Shown here piece by piece: positions 26,100-38,357 of a DNA stretch of 62,000 bases; position 1 is the first letter of the stretch, and the number at the start of each line of letters is the position of its first letter. The position numbers and the translations under genes were made by a program. The stretch is from Branchiostoma floridae (Eukaryota > Chordata > Leptocardii > Amphioxiformes > Branchiostomatidae). The notes under the pieces are model-generated. The model searched no databases, had not been told where the DNA came from, and saw only the letters and a list, made by a program, of their open reading frames with translations. The DNA is taken from the NCBI RefSeq assembly GCF_000003815.2, contig NC_049997.1:8908476-8970475 (forward strand), written 5' to 3'.

Positions 26100-26760
26100 T
26101 CATAAAAACGATACAAATTGATCTATTCAAAAAAGACTAAAATCAGTGTTTACAGATTTTAGCGCTTTCAAATCTACAGAAAATTATCGACGAACTTCGC
26201 CCCTTCCAATGACAAACCTGCTTTCATCAAACACGGTTAGGGTTGAGGTCTGCCTATTTGACAGCTTCTGAATGGTTAACACTGTCCAATAGACAGGACT
26301 GAGACATAGCAATGACGCAATCAGGCCAGCTGGTTCGTTGGACCAAACGTTTTCATACAAACAATATTATTATTGATCTCTTCAAAAAAGACTATAAACA
26401 GTGTTTACAAGTTTCAGCGTTTCCAAACCTACAGAACATCATCGACAAACTTCAAAGACGGTTGAAATCTGCCTATCTGACAACTTCGTTAGCACTGTTC
26501 AATAGACAGGACTGAGACATGGCGATTGACGTAATCAGGCCAGCTGGTTCGTTTGACCAAACATACTCATACAAACAATACAGATTGATCTCTTAAAAAA
26601 AGACTATGAACAGTGTTTACAAGTTTCAGCGTTTCCAAACCAACAGAACATCATCAACAAACTTCAAAGACGGCTGAGGTTTGCCAATCTAACAACTTCG
26701 TTAGCGCTGTTCAATAGACAGGACTGAGGCATAGCGATTGACGCAATCAGGCCAGCTGGT
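26100..26760. repeat. Three-unit tandem array, 213-bp period
   Basis: The anchor AGACAGGACTGAG begins at 26291, 26504 and 26717, exactly 213 bp apart. Units 2 and 3 are nearly identical. Unit 1 carries an extra segment of about 40 bp near 26200-26240. Each unit contains ATCAGGCCAGCTGGT and TGTTTACAAGTTTCAGCG or variants. Although 213 is a multiple of three, the open frame in unit 2 is destroyed by indels in unit 3, so this is not a protein repeat. Confidence 0.93.
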
Positions 26761-26837
26761 CCGTCACGCCAAACAGAGCTACTGAAGCGTGGCCTCAACA
26801 CGCCTATTCTATCCGGCTAAGTGAAATCGATTTTAAA

Positions 26838-27067
26838 CCATCTCTGTCAATCTTGAGGTCGGGAAAGGTAGACTAACTTTTCTGAGCTAGCAGCGCTTGC
26901 ATTGACCTGGAATAAAAGCATGCTTTGTTCTTGCTTAGATGTGTTAACTGGTATACCATCTCCGTCAATCTGAATAGGAAAGTTAGACTAACTCTTCTAA
27001 GATAGCTGCGCTTGCGTTGACCTGGAATAAAAGCATGCTTAGTTCTTGCTTAGATGTGTTAACTGGT
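26838..27067. repeat. Two-unit tandem duplication, 115-bp period
   Basis: GACCTGGAATAAAAGCATGC begins at 26904 and 27019. CTTGCTTAGATGTGTTAACT also follows in both units. It lies directly after the 213-bp array but is unrelated in sequence. Confidence 0.9.
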
Positions 27068-27429
27068 AAAAGTATCTCCATATTAGCCCATTTTAGAGAC
27101 ACTTTTCTGGAGATTGCATCCTTCACCAAAGCCTGTCTTCAGATTGGGACCGTCTTTTATCATTATCCTGCCATATTGCCTTGGCTCCCGGCCATACGGC
27201 TTACCCATCACTAAAGCCGCCCACTCAGACGCTTCCAACACCCTACTTACTCTGGGTAATGTAACCGGGTTTGTGTTTAATTGGTGTGTCTGGGGAATCT
27301 AATAGACAGCACGTGGCTGTCTGCGACTCTTTAAGTAGCTGAGGATTACAGAACAGAGCCAAAACCTTTCTTATTTTCCTCAAGATGATGCGTCAGGAAT
27401 ACATCAAGGGCTCAACTACTTTGTCTTCA

Positions 27430-27740
27430 GACTTGGGGGTTTTCATGTTGGACCGGTCCGGAAAAACCGGACCTAAAAAGGCAGTGGACCGGATGATGGA
27501 CCGATCCAATTTTTTTAATTAAGTTTAATTTCTACAGTCAAACTTGGTCTTAAACAGAAACAGTTAGTGTTGTTTAACATGATGATAGGATTTTAAAAAG
27601 CCAATGGACGACAATCACTCCAACAAACAGAATCCTTGAGAGTGAAATGGATCATTGATTTGAGTATAATAAGTTAACAGATAATTAGTTCCAGGTTCAT
27701 TTCCGGACCTCTGGACTTATATACCGAGATAGTTTAGGTG
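27430..27740. repeat. GGTCC/GGACC-rich segment
   Basis: Contains GGACCGGTCCGG, ACCGGACCT, GGACCGGATGATGGACCG, and further on CCAGGTTC and CCGGACCTCTGG. The motif vocabulary resembles the segment at 25563-25700. I cannot define ends. Confidence 0.5.
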
Positions 27741-29097
27741 TTCTTGAGAAAGTCTTTACCTAACAAAAAGTTACAATGATATTGAGGATTATGAAATCAC
27801 CGAGGTTTTGTAAAGACTGGTACCGCCATTGTACTTGATACTGTAGTTGAAAAGTAACTACATGTATAAACACGCTTTCACGCCTAAACAAATGAAATTA
27901 AGTTTGCTGACATGCCCCAATATCCTAAATATATAGTATTGTTTATATCCATCGCAGGAAGAAACAAGTCAGGGAATTAAAGTAAAATCAATTCAATCAG
28001 AAATATATAAACCTTCGTTTGAATGCAGACTAGACTGATAGACAATGGGTAATGAATGTATAAGAAATGCGACATGTAGTTTTAGTACCTCTTTCTATTT
28101 CACTTCATTTATCTACCAGTAAAACCGTGTTAATATTCATTGTAGGAAGTAACGAGCCAATTAAAATGAAGTCAACTTAATCCGTAACATATCGGCCGTC
28201 TGTTTGAGTACAAAAGAGACTGCAAGACAATGGTTAATAAATGCATAAGCATGTTTGTTAGTATCTCTTGCCATTCTACTTCCTTTATCTATCTATCTAT
28301 TTGCTCGATGAAGTCGTCAATGCATGACAAGCAAGTCAATTAAAACAATCAATCAATCGTTCGCAGGCATCATTACTCACTTAATACGACGTCACATTAA
28401 TCAGTGCCATATTAGCCTTCTTCTGTTTAATACAAACGAGACTGCCAGACAACTTGTTTATCTTTAGTTACAATCAGAGCACTTAGCTCGAGTCCCTTGT
28501 TACTGTATTTAGTAGCAATTTGAGATGATGAACATTCAATTTCGTATTCTCAGTGACGCAAGGCAATATATCTTAAATATGATACAAATGCAGGTGATGC
28601 CTTGCGCAGTGTCACATTGTCTTAAAATATTTAAGGCCTGTTTCCGACTGGCTGAATTCATAAAGGGCAAAATGAAAAGTATCTGGTATGTATGAAGGAA
28701 ATACCGTATGCCAATTCAATTTGTCAGCTCTCGAACCTCTGATTCAAACGAGTTATACCTATAGGGAAAACAAATATTAAGGAGGACTTTGTCTTTGTAT
28801 CTTGTTACACACAGTAAATTCCATTTTTTTTCTGTACGCAGAAGAACAAGTAAGTCTTGGTTTTGACATTTTTTTAATAGTCCTCCGGAATGTTTAAGAA
28901 CAATAAAAGATGAACGTGGGTTGAAGAAAAAGATTATGATAACGTCGATAGTTTTTAGGTAAGATGGTAAAGGTAGATCTAGTTGCATAGCCTTTTTGAG
29001 GTTGTAGGGGCAGTAGGTTGTTCACTCTGTCTAGGACACGGCAATGGATGGCAGATCCTATCTTTTCTCCTCCAACCGCCTTTTGCCTCACTACCTG
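27741..29097. other. No recognisable gene
   Basis: Two loosely similar stretches at about 27960-28080 and 28145-28260 (AGGAAG...AATTAA...GACTG.AGACAATGG) suggest an old duplication. Nothing else can be named. Confidence 0.45.
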
Positions 29098-29240
29098 ATG
29101 TCATGAGCTAGAAGTACCCATTTCGATACCAGGGTGGATCAGGGTGGAGTGAGAAAAGTCATGTTAAGTCTCTAGGACAAACGTCTCAAAGAGAGTGCCA
29201 GAAATCTAACCCTTGACCTCTTGATCTCGGGTCTTATTCC
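29098..29240 (-). mobile_element. tRNA-derived SINE remnant
   Basis: On the minus strand GATCAAGAGGTCAAGGGTT and TTCTGGCACTCT form a decayed tRNA-like head or box B region. They are followed by CTTAACATGACTTTTCTC and ACTCCACCCTG ... AAATGGGTAC. That body (CTCACTCCACCC...GGGTACC) is widespread in SINEs of marine invertebrates. The 5' half of the head is lost or too diverged to see. Confidence 0.65.
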
Positions 29241-29479
29241 CCAGAACCGCGAAACGGTGTTAGGAAGGTCTAAAATAGAAACCCCACTTGAGGATCTATC
29301 TACTACCAACTTTACCCAGATTTTAAGCTTATCACATGCTCCGAACCCATCGAGTTTGTCAGAACACGAACTGTTCTCTGATCTCCAAGCAAAATACCAG
29401 GGAGAAGATCATATCGTGAGTCACAACGCGATCCTGACATCCCCAAAGCATTAAGACCTTTATTCTTTCATGAAAATCT

Positions 29480-29627
29480 CAGTCATTCGTCTTCAGGCTA
29501 TCAACGGGACTGTCTGAGACGTGTCTGAGGTCGGGAACAATCGATGGAACGTGCTGGCTCAATGTGAGGCTGTGGATGTCCTGCTTAATCTCTAAGGAGA
29601 TGTTTGATTTTGACTTTGACTTTATCT
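29480..29627 (+). mobile_element. Probable retroposon 3' end
   Basis: The plus strand ends in TTTTGACTTTGACTTTA, a short-unit tail of the kind left by LINE or SINE insertion. It is preceded by GGTCGGGAACAATCGATGGA and GTGGATGTCCTGC. The 5' limit and family are not determined. The palindromic element below starts immediately after the tail. Confidence 0.4.
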
Positions 29628-29781
29628 TGCGGTGGCATAAGATAGTATCATAAGTTTGGAAAGGAATTTAGCCGGCAGAGGAGTATGATTGGCTACCGCG
29701 ATGGCCAAATATTATTATAAAAGTCCTAGTCTGCCGGCTAAACTCCTTCCTAAACTTATGATACTATCTTATACCACCGCA
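29628..29781. mobile_element. Palindromic MITE with 51-bp arms
   Basis: Left arm 29628-29678 (TGCGGTGGCATAAGATAGTA at its outer end) and right arm 29731-29781 are reverse complements over 51 bp, with about four mismatches. The 52-bp spacer contains ATATTATTATAA. Together they could fold into one long hairpin. No clear target-site duplication is visible, so the superfamily is undetermined. Confidence 0.9.
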
Positions 29782-32700
29782 CGATCTGCGTGGAGATAAG
29801 TCCTGCGGAGCTTTTATTATCATGTTTCTCAAAGGAAAAACATATTATGTTTGCTGGTGTGTTCTTTCTCTGCTTCTTCTACCTTCTTTTCTTCTTCACC
29901 TGTCAAGAACCAAGCAGAGCTTAGAACTGCCGGTAAAATAATACTATTAGCCGTTATATGTACAGTGAATATGAACAAAACGTTAGCTGTTAGAGTTACT
30001 AAGTTAGAACAAATATTAAGTGGTCATTTTTACAGCGCTTCAAAATCGAGTCTTATGGTATACAGTATTGTGTGCAGTAGCTTGACAAAAGGTAAATTTC
30101 TGGGAGGGAAGTATCCTGCATTTTCTCGAAAATGTTACCTTTCTAGTTCTTGATTGCCTCACTCTTTTTGAACACTCTGACTGATAGGAGTGTCTTTTCC
30201 TACAAAACTATTATAAAAGTTTTAGACCATGTGGTATATACAGCAATCAATATGTACATATAACGTTATATATATCTAGAGTGGCAGTAAAGGAAAGTAT
30301 TGACTTTCCATCTCCTCTCTCCTTTACAATAAAGTCTATTTCTGGCTCTTGCCTCTAGCATACGTTAACTTGGCGAGGGACCAAACCAGTTTAAGTCAGT
30401 TTAAGAGGTTTTTATATACTAACTGTGAATATTAAATATGCAAAAGAGATCTAGCTGAAGAACAGGTTTGTCTTAACTATGAATGAATGTACAAAAAGGG
30501 GGAAGGCAAATCTTTAGTTGTCCAAAGGAAACAACGTTAAGACATGTTAAGACTATGTCGATACTTGTAATTGATCGATGAGTTAGTTAAATGAGACTAT
30601 AAGAAAATGTCTTTGAATAGCAAACAATCACCATGGAAGCTCATCTGGTACTAATCATATATAGCACTATACTAGACTATCTTCCAACACTATTATATAA
30701 TGCATACACGGATCAAATTTTCGACAACCACTGTCGCCTTCTTCAAGATCAATACTGATGACCAATCACTCCAGAACGTAAACTCGCGAGAGTTACGGAC
30801 ACGTGATCTTATTGACACGTGATCGTACTGAGTTCACTTGAGTTCAGTAATCTATATATACATGTGTATGACATTGACCTTCAGATGTATACCGCACACC
30901 GTGTAATGAGGAGTACTGGAGCCTGTCCAAGTTAATAATGCACTTGTCCCTCAGAGTTCGGTACTCTATCATCCCGTCCTGAGGCTGGGGGATTACCTGT
31001 GTGTTCTGTACCGTCCCAGGCCGTGATGTGATGGATGTTCCCGGATCATGGGACTGTGCGCTCATTCCACAAATACTGCCCCACAGTACGACTGATAGCT
31101 GAGGCATGGGGAAATTACATATGTGTTTCCGATTATGTTCTGAAAAACTAGTTAAGGTCCTGATTCTTTTTATTTCCTTTGTGTCTCTCTTTCAACATTT
31201 TCTTCTCAGTTTCTTTCTCTTTCTTTGTTTTCCTTCCTCCTTTCTTCTTAGTTTCTTTATCTTTATTTCTTGCTTCTCTCTCTGTCTCTGTCTTTCTCTC
31301 ATTTTTTTTTCTTTCATATACTGGCAACTATTGAAAGAATTCATCAGTTAACAGAGTATGAGATGTAGATATCCTGCTTTGAACTTAGTTACTAAGATGT
31401 CAAATCTAAGAATTCAAATCTCTTACCAGCGACCGACCAGAAGAGATGCTATGGCCGACAGCTTTTGGCTATGGTCGGTACGGTAACGGAAAACACAGTA
31501 TCTATTTTCCAAGGCTACATCTGATGTACCGATGTGCATGACGAGGGTAGATTGGACGGGCACAAGTCCCATTCCTTTCTCTCGCACACACACATCAGCC
31601 AGCCTGTGGTGTAGGGTCGGGGTTGATCAAGCAGAAAACCATATGGTACGACCACGGATGGCTTCCCACGACATTCGTTATGATTTAGCGGTGCTTTAAC
31701 GGTGCAATTTGAGGGAAGATGCGACGTTTGGTCTCTGGTTGCCCAGATTATCACCAATGCGTCATCGTTTATATACAAAGGTGTACTAATGAAATGGTTA
31801 TTTGTACTACTTGTAGACCAATAAAATTAGATTTGACTAGAATTACACAGCATATTTCAAATTTCCAGGTTATCATCAAGTTTTGGCATGCACTCAAAAT
31901 TTGAATAAGAAAAGTCGGAAAGGCACAGAGAATATGTTCGTGACTTAATCGGGGAGAAGAGTTTCAAGTGTCGAACGCAACCAAATGTAGTCTGCATTTT
32001 GTATTTTGTTTATTTGATCACACTTCAAAACAACAACAACAAGCACATTTGAGTGAATTATTATGATACATGAATAGTGCAAGGTAGGCCAAAAGCATAG
32101 AGCTTATCAGAAGGCCTTCCTGTATTATTTCATTTTGAATTCAACCTAACCTAAATAAGTATGGATATTAATTAAAGGAAACAACGGAATGAAAAACATA
32201 TTACACAAAATGATTAAACGTAACTTAAGAAATAATAAATGGATATGAGTATAAATTGAAAGCTAACGTTGCCAGAAGTAAACAAGGAAGTATACAAATT
32301 ATACAAAAGAAATAAGTATGGATAATGCATTGTAAAAACTCTTAATTCATTAAATTTGTGGACAAGTTGCTTAGAGCGAATGAATGACTGTGACTAAATG
32401 TACGAAAGCCCGAAGAGACATTACGAGAAAGCTTCTCCCATTTCCATGGCTTCGCTGAACCATTTGGAGCGTTGTGCCGAGACTCGCATCGAGTTTTCGT
32501 ACATGTGAGAATTAAGAAAGCAACGTTGATAATCTTCCCAAACAACCCGGACTTGTACAGTAGTTTAGCAAAAGGGTACGGTGTTCAAATCAAAGGCCAC
32601 CTTTACCATTGTCGAGAAATCTCTTTAACAAGACACGAGGACTCCAATAATGGCCAATCAGTCATCCGACCTCATTTTCACAAATTAACGCTGAATCTTT

Positions 32701-33079
32701 GCAATTTCTGCTGTGATTACCCTTATAGTCATCAGGTCACAACTGATGAGCAACAGAAACATCAAAGCAATGTTTCCTCAGGCAATTCTCTCTAAGACAA
32801 GGTTTGAGCTTAAATCAATAGACTTTAACCTGAGATAAATGATGCATGGATGCGGTGGTGGTACTCATGAGTCGGGGGTCATGGGGTTATACGGGTAGCT
32901 GACAAAGTCAAATTACACGTTAGAAAAGCATGTATGTAATTTCTGTCATATAACACCTACATAATGTTCATATCACTGTATGCAGGTGTTGATATCAATA
33001 CATGGATGAGCATGTTTCAATAGCTCGGTTTTCTGGCTAGAAATAGAACGTTGATATTGACGTGTGTAATATGTATATG
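29782..33079. other. No firmly recognised gene; one T/C-rich tract
   Basis: Includes a T/C-rich stretch at 31170-31320 and a possible first exon at 30997-31107 (separate entry). Small frames at 31515-31778 (-) and 32472-32795 (+) have no recognisable domains. Confidence 0.45.
30997..31107 (-). CDS. Possible first coding exon with weak signal peptide
   Basis: On the minus strand an ATG (31105-31107) opens a 37-codon segment. Its first 16 residues (MPQLSVVLWGSICGMS) look like a weak secretion signal. A splice donor CAG|GTAATC follows at 30996. The open frame itself runs on to 30844 without the splice. I see no partner exon and recognise no family, so this is speculative. Confidence 0.15.
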
Positions 33080-33470
33080 TTTCTCTCCCTCTCTCTCTCC
33101 GTCTCTCTCTTTTTCTCATCCTCTCCCCGTCTCTCTCACTTCCTCTCTGTCTCTATCCCTTTCTCCTGCTCACTTTTACTCACTCTCTCCCGTCCTCTTC
33201 ATCCCCGTCTCTCCCTCTCTCCTAGGCCTGTTGTCTTTTTTTTCAATCTCTCCCTGTCCCCTCTCTCTTCCTCTCTGTCTCTCTCACTCTCTCCTCTTCA
33301 CTCTTTTTCTCACCTTCTCCCTGTCCCTAACTGTCTCTCCCGCTCACTTTTTCTTACTCCTTTCCTATCCCTATCTCCCCTCCTCTCTTTTTCTCCCCCT
33401 CTTTTTCTCAATATATCCTTGCTAGCTGTCCCTATCTCTTTCTCTCTCTTCCTTTCTCCCCCATCAGTTC
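33080..33470. repeat. Polypyrimidine (CT-rich) tract, about 390 bp
   Basis: Almost pure C and T on the plus strand, mostly TCTCTC and TCCCTCTC variants, with rare A and G. It produces overlapping serine/leucine/proline-rich open frames in two phases that are artefacts of composition. Confidence 0.96.
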
Positions 33471-36239
33471 TAAGTACTTCATCTTAAAGCTGAACTAAAC
33501 TGCACCGTTCTTGACTTTGAACATGTTCTTTATGTATCCTTTACGTGTATTTCCCAGCAAAGTAAACACTGAGGTCGATAGCCCTATATATTTTACTCCT
33601 AGTAAAAAGGGCCGAGCAGCACCGTTTAGCAAGACCTGACCCCACAAACAATACATTCTGACCCTTTCTTTCAGATAGAACAAACCGGGGCGTCTTTCTG
33701 CATCTGAATCACGAAGCCATCAAAGCTTTAAGGAGCTTGAGTACTTTGCGGTGGCGGGTTTAATCTATAGGCATCCGTACAGGGAAGCTTCAGACATCCC
33801 TACGGAGGCAAAGTGCAGTCTTTGAAGTTCAATCCATGCCGCGGTCAGTCGCTACAACCTGAGGCACTGGAAAATGAAAGTTGTGTTCCAAATGTCCTCC
33901 TGGCGAAATTAGCGTCGGTTGATTTTTTTTCTATTATTTCCTTTAATTCTACAGGTATTTTTTTTTTACATTTAGGACGAAGTGATCCAACAAGTACAGT
34001 TAAGCACTGTAAAAAAGAATGCATCATGGCATTGTCAATTGCATGTATATCACATTGTATTTATACAAGCACATTCATAATGAACTGAACGAAAAGGTAC
34101 TTAATGTTGACTACGCGTCAACTATTCTTAAATTTTATCTAAATCCGGGAAGTCTGTTTTGAATGAAATTGGATGTCAGAAAGCTTTGGTCGACAGGTTT
34201 TTGTCAGAAAATGACGGGTAACCAGTAGCTCAGCATTTTTTCCTTTGCCTTGGCATGAATTATACAGTCCGTGCAGCCCTTCCACTCAATGAGACGTGAG
34301 CTAAAGGAAATGACATTTTGACCCAGGTAGATCCGGCCATTTGGAAGAATAGTAAAACTTTAATGCAATGTCTATTCACAAATCGTGACAAAATTAGTCG
34401 GTCGTTACAACATCGTTCCATTACCAGACCATTGTACTAACCTTTATAGTGTTTTGGAGTGGCGTAGTAAAAAGGACATATAATTACTCTCAAAGGGCCT
34501 GTTAGCAAAGCATACTGCCTACAAACTGTTAAAACATGGCGTTTTATTTGTGTTTTCAGATAAAGACGTTGAGTAGACAAGGTATTTAACTGCAAAAACG
34601 TATTTTATGGGGATAATGCTCATCTTTGCTGACAGTTTTTGCTAGATAGTTGCGGTCAATGGCCATTACCAGTAGTAAACCTGAAACGTTAATGTATATA
34701 TCTGTAGAATGGTGTATTAACCTGCCGTCAAAATTACATGTTCATGACTTAATGTATCCAGAAAACAGTAAATCCATATAAAGCATTTCTACTAGACCCG
34801 ACCAAACTTGGATTTCTGTGACATTTGATATCATAAGTTGAATATGATGCAAGATGAACACGTTTTGTTAAACGGAAAAAAAGTTATTTCTTAGAAATCA
34901 TCCGTAGCTATGAAACTCATCAAGCGATCTGTGAAATCTTATGGTCTCTTAACAACGGTTGCAGTGTGCGTGGTGACTGTGGTCGCAGTCTCTGAACGGG
35001 GATGAAAGGGATACAAAAACGCTGCACTGTAGCATAACAATGTAGGATGTATTGGGGTCATACTAAACACGAAAGGTCAGGTTATATTCAGATATGGATG
35101 ACAGTGCGCACAGGTCATCTGTAAAAGGCAATCGAAAATATCCTTGGTCCTTTTTCATAAATGGCGTTTGTGCGCTTTACATGGCAAATCATTTCTTGCT
35201 GGTGACGACACCCAGCTAGAAATATTTCAACTTTAGGAGCAAAACAAAGTACCGTTTTTTAGCCGAAGATTGGTGCTCTGTCACTTAATTTATGGAAAGA
35301 TAGTACATAGTTTATGTGTGGTGATCTACTAGGTCTTAGTGGTTTGCAGTCTTAGTCTTCATCTAGGAAACATTTTGACATGTCTGTGGTTGGAATTCCA
35401 ATGTATCACTATAGAATGCAGTGATTAGCTGAAACCAGGGACATATGAACCAATAGTGTAAATGACGTGCCAGACCCTATATGTTGATCTATTCATACCT
35501 ATAGACATCCATATATGTGTGTTTAGTTGAACTGTAAGAAGTTCTTATACCGTACGGTAGATCTTACGACAGTCGCTGTACTTTTGTCGGGTCAATAAAG
35601 ATTTTTTTTTTTTTGCAATCCGCAATATTCCACATACTGTTCGTGTAACGATATATTGTTTGCTCACCAAATCACAGCGATCAATCTTCCTGACATCGTA
35701 TGGAAGTAGAAGTTTAGTCAGGATTACTTCGCAATTGACAAACCTCCGGTTGAATCTGGGCTGCGTCGTTTGCCTCATTAATCTTTGCACTTTTATCCTT
35801 CTTTCATCCCCACCTTCCCTTTAAATGATGAGCTACGATTCCCGTGTGGTTTATTACATAATGGGCCTTGGTACGGGGGTTTACTATTGGGACCACGCTC
35901 GTAAAAAACCTAACTACCCCCAGCAATTGTGCTCACTTCATTCAGCAACCATATAGCCTGGATTTATCGTAGCCCTAACAATAGACTCAAAGGGAAGCCA
36001 TCTAAAACCGCCTGAAATTGTTACAGATGAGCACTAAAGATCCAATTATTGGAGCAATAAAAGCACCATAGGGTGAATGTACGCCGTTATCAAGTAAGAG
36101 ATTGGAGTCCTGTTGTGAGTTGATGCAAATTATGATCAAGTCTACATTTTGAATTCCTACCAGTTCTCGCAACAATTGTGATTAAACTGTACACCTATAG
36201 AGCTGTTTTCTACCGCAAAACTATTTCACGTACGTCACT
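33471..36239. other. No recognisable gene in 2.8 kb
   Basis: One small hairpin (TCCGTACAGGGA ... TCCCTACGGA, 33774-33806) and T-runs near 33956 and 35602. No coding support. Confidence 0.45.
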
Positions 36240-36700
36240 GTGATTTTTCAGCCAAATTACTTGAAATTTGGTACCTGGATATGTAGGTTAGAAACATGTG
36301 GTAATATCTCGTCGTTGTCTCGTTTTCATACAGGGCGCTAAATAACGCAGCGGTATTTTTTTCTATACTATTTGATGTACCTTTCCATGAAATTTCTGCC
36401 AAATGAATTGACATTTGGTATCTGAGTTAGAAATATGTGCTTAGACATCAATTTCCATTGTTTGGATCTCTCGTCTTTGTCGTTTGACGCTTTCATACAG
36501 GGCGCTAACGCAGCGGTATTTTTTCTATCTCAAAGCTATAAGATGTATCTTTCCATGAAAGTTTAGCAAAATGACTTGAAATTGGTACCTGAGTAGGTTA
36601 CAAACACGCATTTGTCTCAATTGTTTGAATATCTCGTCTTTGTGGTTTGACGTTTTCACACAGTGCGCTAACACAGCAGTCTGTTCTGAAATGATCTAAA
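36240..36700. repeat. Degenerate tandem array, about 147-168 bp period, three units
   Basis: TTTCATACAGGGCGCTAA or its variant recurs near 36324, 36491 and 36654. The core CAAATNACTTGAAATTTGGTA precedes it at 36267, 36414 and 36581 (position of TTTGG or variant). The same core occurs in the array at 13216-13800, although the rest of the unit differs. Confidence 0.88.
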
Positions 36701-37092
36701 ATGGTACATAAACGTTTCAACCTCCGAATGTGATCATAAACCACACCACAACCATCGCTGCAGCGCACTTTGTACAGCCATTCCGACACCCAGCTATAAT
36801 AGTTCATGTTCTTTGCGATCTTTTGGGGCATGGCGACTGAATGTTAATTTGAGTTCTCCCGCATTGCCCGGTCGGGATCTGGTTAGCGGCGATGTACTGT
36901 GCCCGGTGGGATAGAGTAAACCTCGACAAAATGATTACGGATGTAGTATTTCCCGTCGTTATCTTTCATGGCCCATCAACGGTTATTCTAACAAAATGGG
37001 TTCGGGCATGTTTTTGTATGGGAAATGCCTAAATGGATGTTGGAATTTATTCGTTTGAAAGCTATTACGACCATTACATTGCTAATCGATAA

Positions 37093-37328
37093 GGCCCCCT
37101 TTCCACTAGACGGGCTGCGCTCTCACTGCGACCTAAATAGGATATGTGTAACCTTCACTTTCACACTTGGTATATTACACAAAACGTAAAAGTGTGACTG
37201 AGAATGCAACAAAACACAGAAACTGTAAAAAGATTCGTTTCTTTTCTATACAATTCGTTGATCGATACGTCAAATTTTAGGTCGCAGAGAGAGTTTGGCG
37301 AGAGCGCATTCCTAGTGGCAAGGGGGTA
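37093..37328 (+). mobile_element. TAA-flanked MITE
   Basis: A 236-bp element flanked by TAA on both sides (37090-37092 and 37329-37331). The left end is GGCCCCCTTTCCACTAG and the right end reads back as TACCCCCTTGCCACTAGG. Similarity continues inward through GCGCTCTC and CTGCGACCTAAA in both arms. A 3-bp TWA duplication fits the PIF/Harbinger superfamily. The interior (37180-37262) matches the core of the TTAA-flanked MITEs: ACGTAAAAGTGTGACT, GCAACAAAACACA, and two ATTCGTT-type repeats. Confidence 0.88.
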
Positions 37329-38357
37329 TAAGCTAAATGTATCAAGGAAAGTTCTTCATTCGTAACAGTATTTGTAAGGGCCGATCGGGATGTTTTGGTG
37401 ACCGTCTGTCACCTACTTTCAACTGGTCAAGAAACGTCAACTTAAGAAAATACTGTATGTGCTTAAGCTTGTGACTAAAGACCTCTGTTACCTATTTACC
37501 AAGCTGATGAAAATAATCACATTTGAGCTAAATATTCTTGTTACATGTCTTCAATAGATGAGATATTAATTGTTATAAATGTAAAGATTGATGATAATGT
37601 AAAACAGAAGCTCTCTCGCGGTTCCCACACTATTCTTGATAAACATGTGCACATTAATGGGGGAAAAGGTAGGATTCTTTAACGGTGAAGATGGCTGTCA
37701 CTCATTAGCGATACTGACAGTAGACATGATCATAGTAATGACTTATAGTATCGTTATGTTGTCAAGCGTAAGGAACCTGCGTAATAAGCAATTAGAGCAC
37801 TGTAGTCGAACAGCTCTTTGACTCTGTTACGCAGACATTTACCAACCTAATCACAGAAAGGCAAATACAAAAATAGTTATAAGATATGAAACGTTATAAA
37901 TCTAACGATTGATGATTAAAACAAAAGCTCTGTCGGTTCCCACACTATCTCTAACAGGGGGAAGAAAAAAAAGTATGATTCTTAAGACGAATGTTGTTCG
38001 TTAGTGATACCGACAGTGAGTACGATCACAGTCACGACGTTATCGTTATATTGTCAAGGAGCCTGTTTAATGAGCCATGGCAATTAGAGCACTGTAGTCG
38101 AACAGTTCTTTGACTTTGTTACGCATCCGTTTACCAACCCATGAAAATAATCACAGATAAGCAAATACGCAAATAATATCGTTACATGTCTTTAACAGAT
38201 GAGATATGAAACATTATAAATCTATAGATTGATGATAGTGTAAAACATAAGCTCTCTCTCGGTTCGCACACCGTCTTTGATAAACAGGTGCACATTAAAA
38301 GGGAATAAAATGATATGACGGTAGGATTCTTTAGGTAAAAAAGGATCTCGGTCGTTA

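Noticed and set aside
26312-26515. 67-codon frame in the 213-bp array, period divisible by three
   Set aside because: The neighbouring unit has indels and stops in the same frame, so no repeat protein is encoded.
33051-33487. Overlapping 124- and 141-codon serine/leucine-rich open frames (+)
   Set aside because: Both arise from the polypyrimidine tract, which lacks stops in more than one phase.
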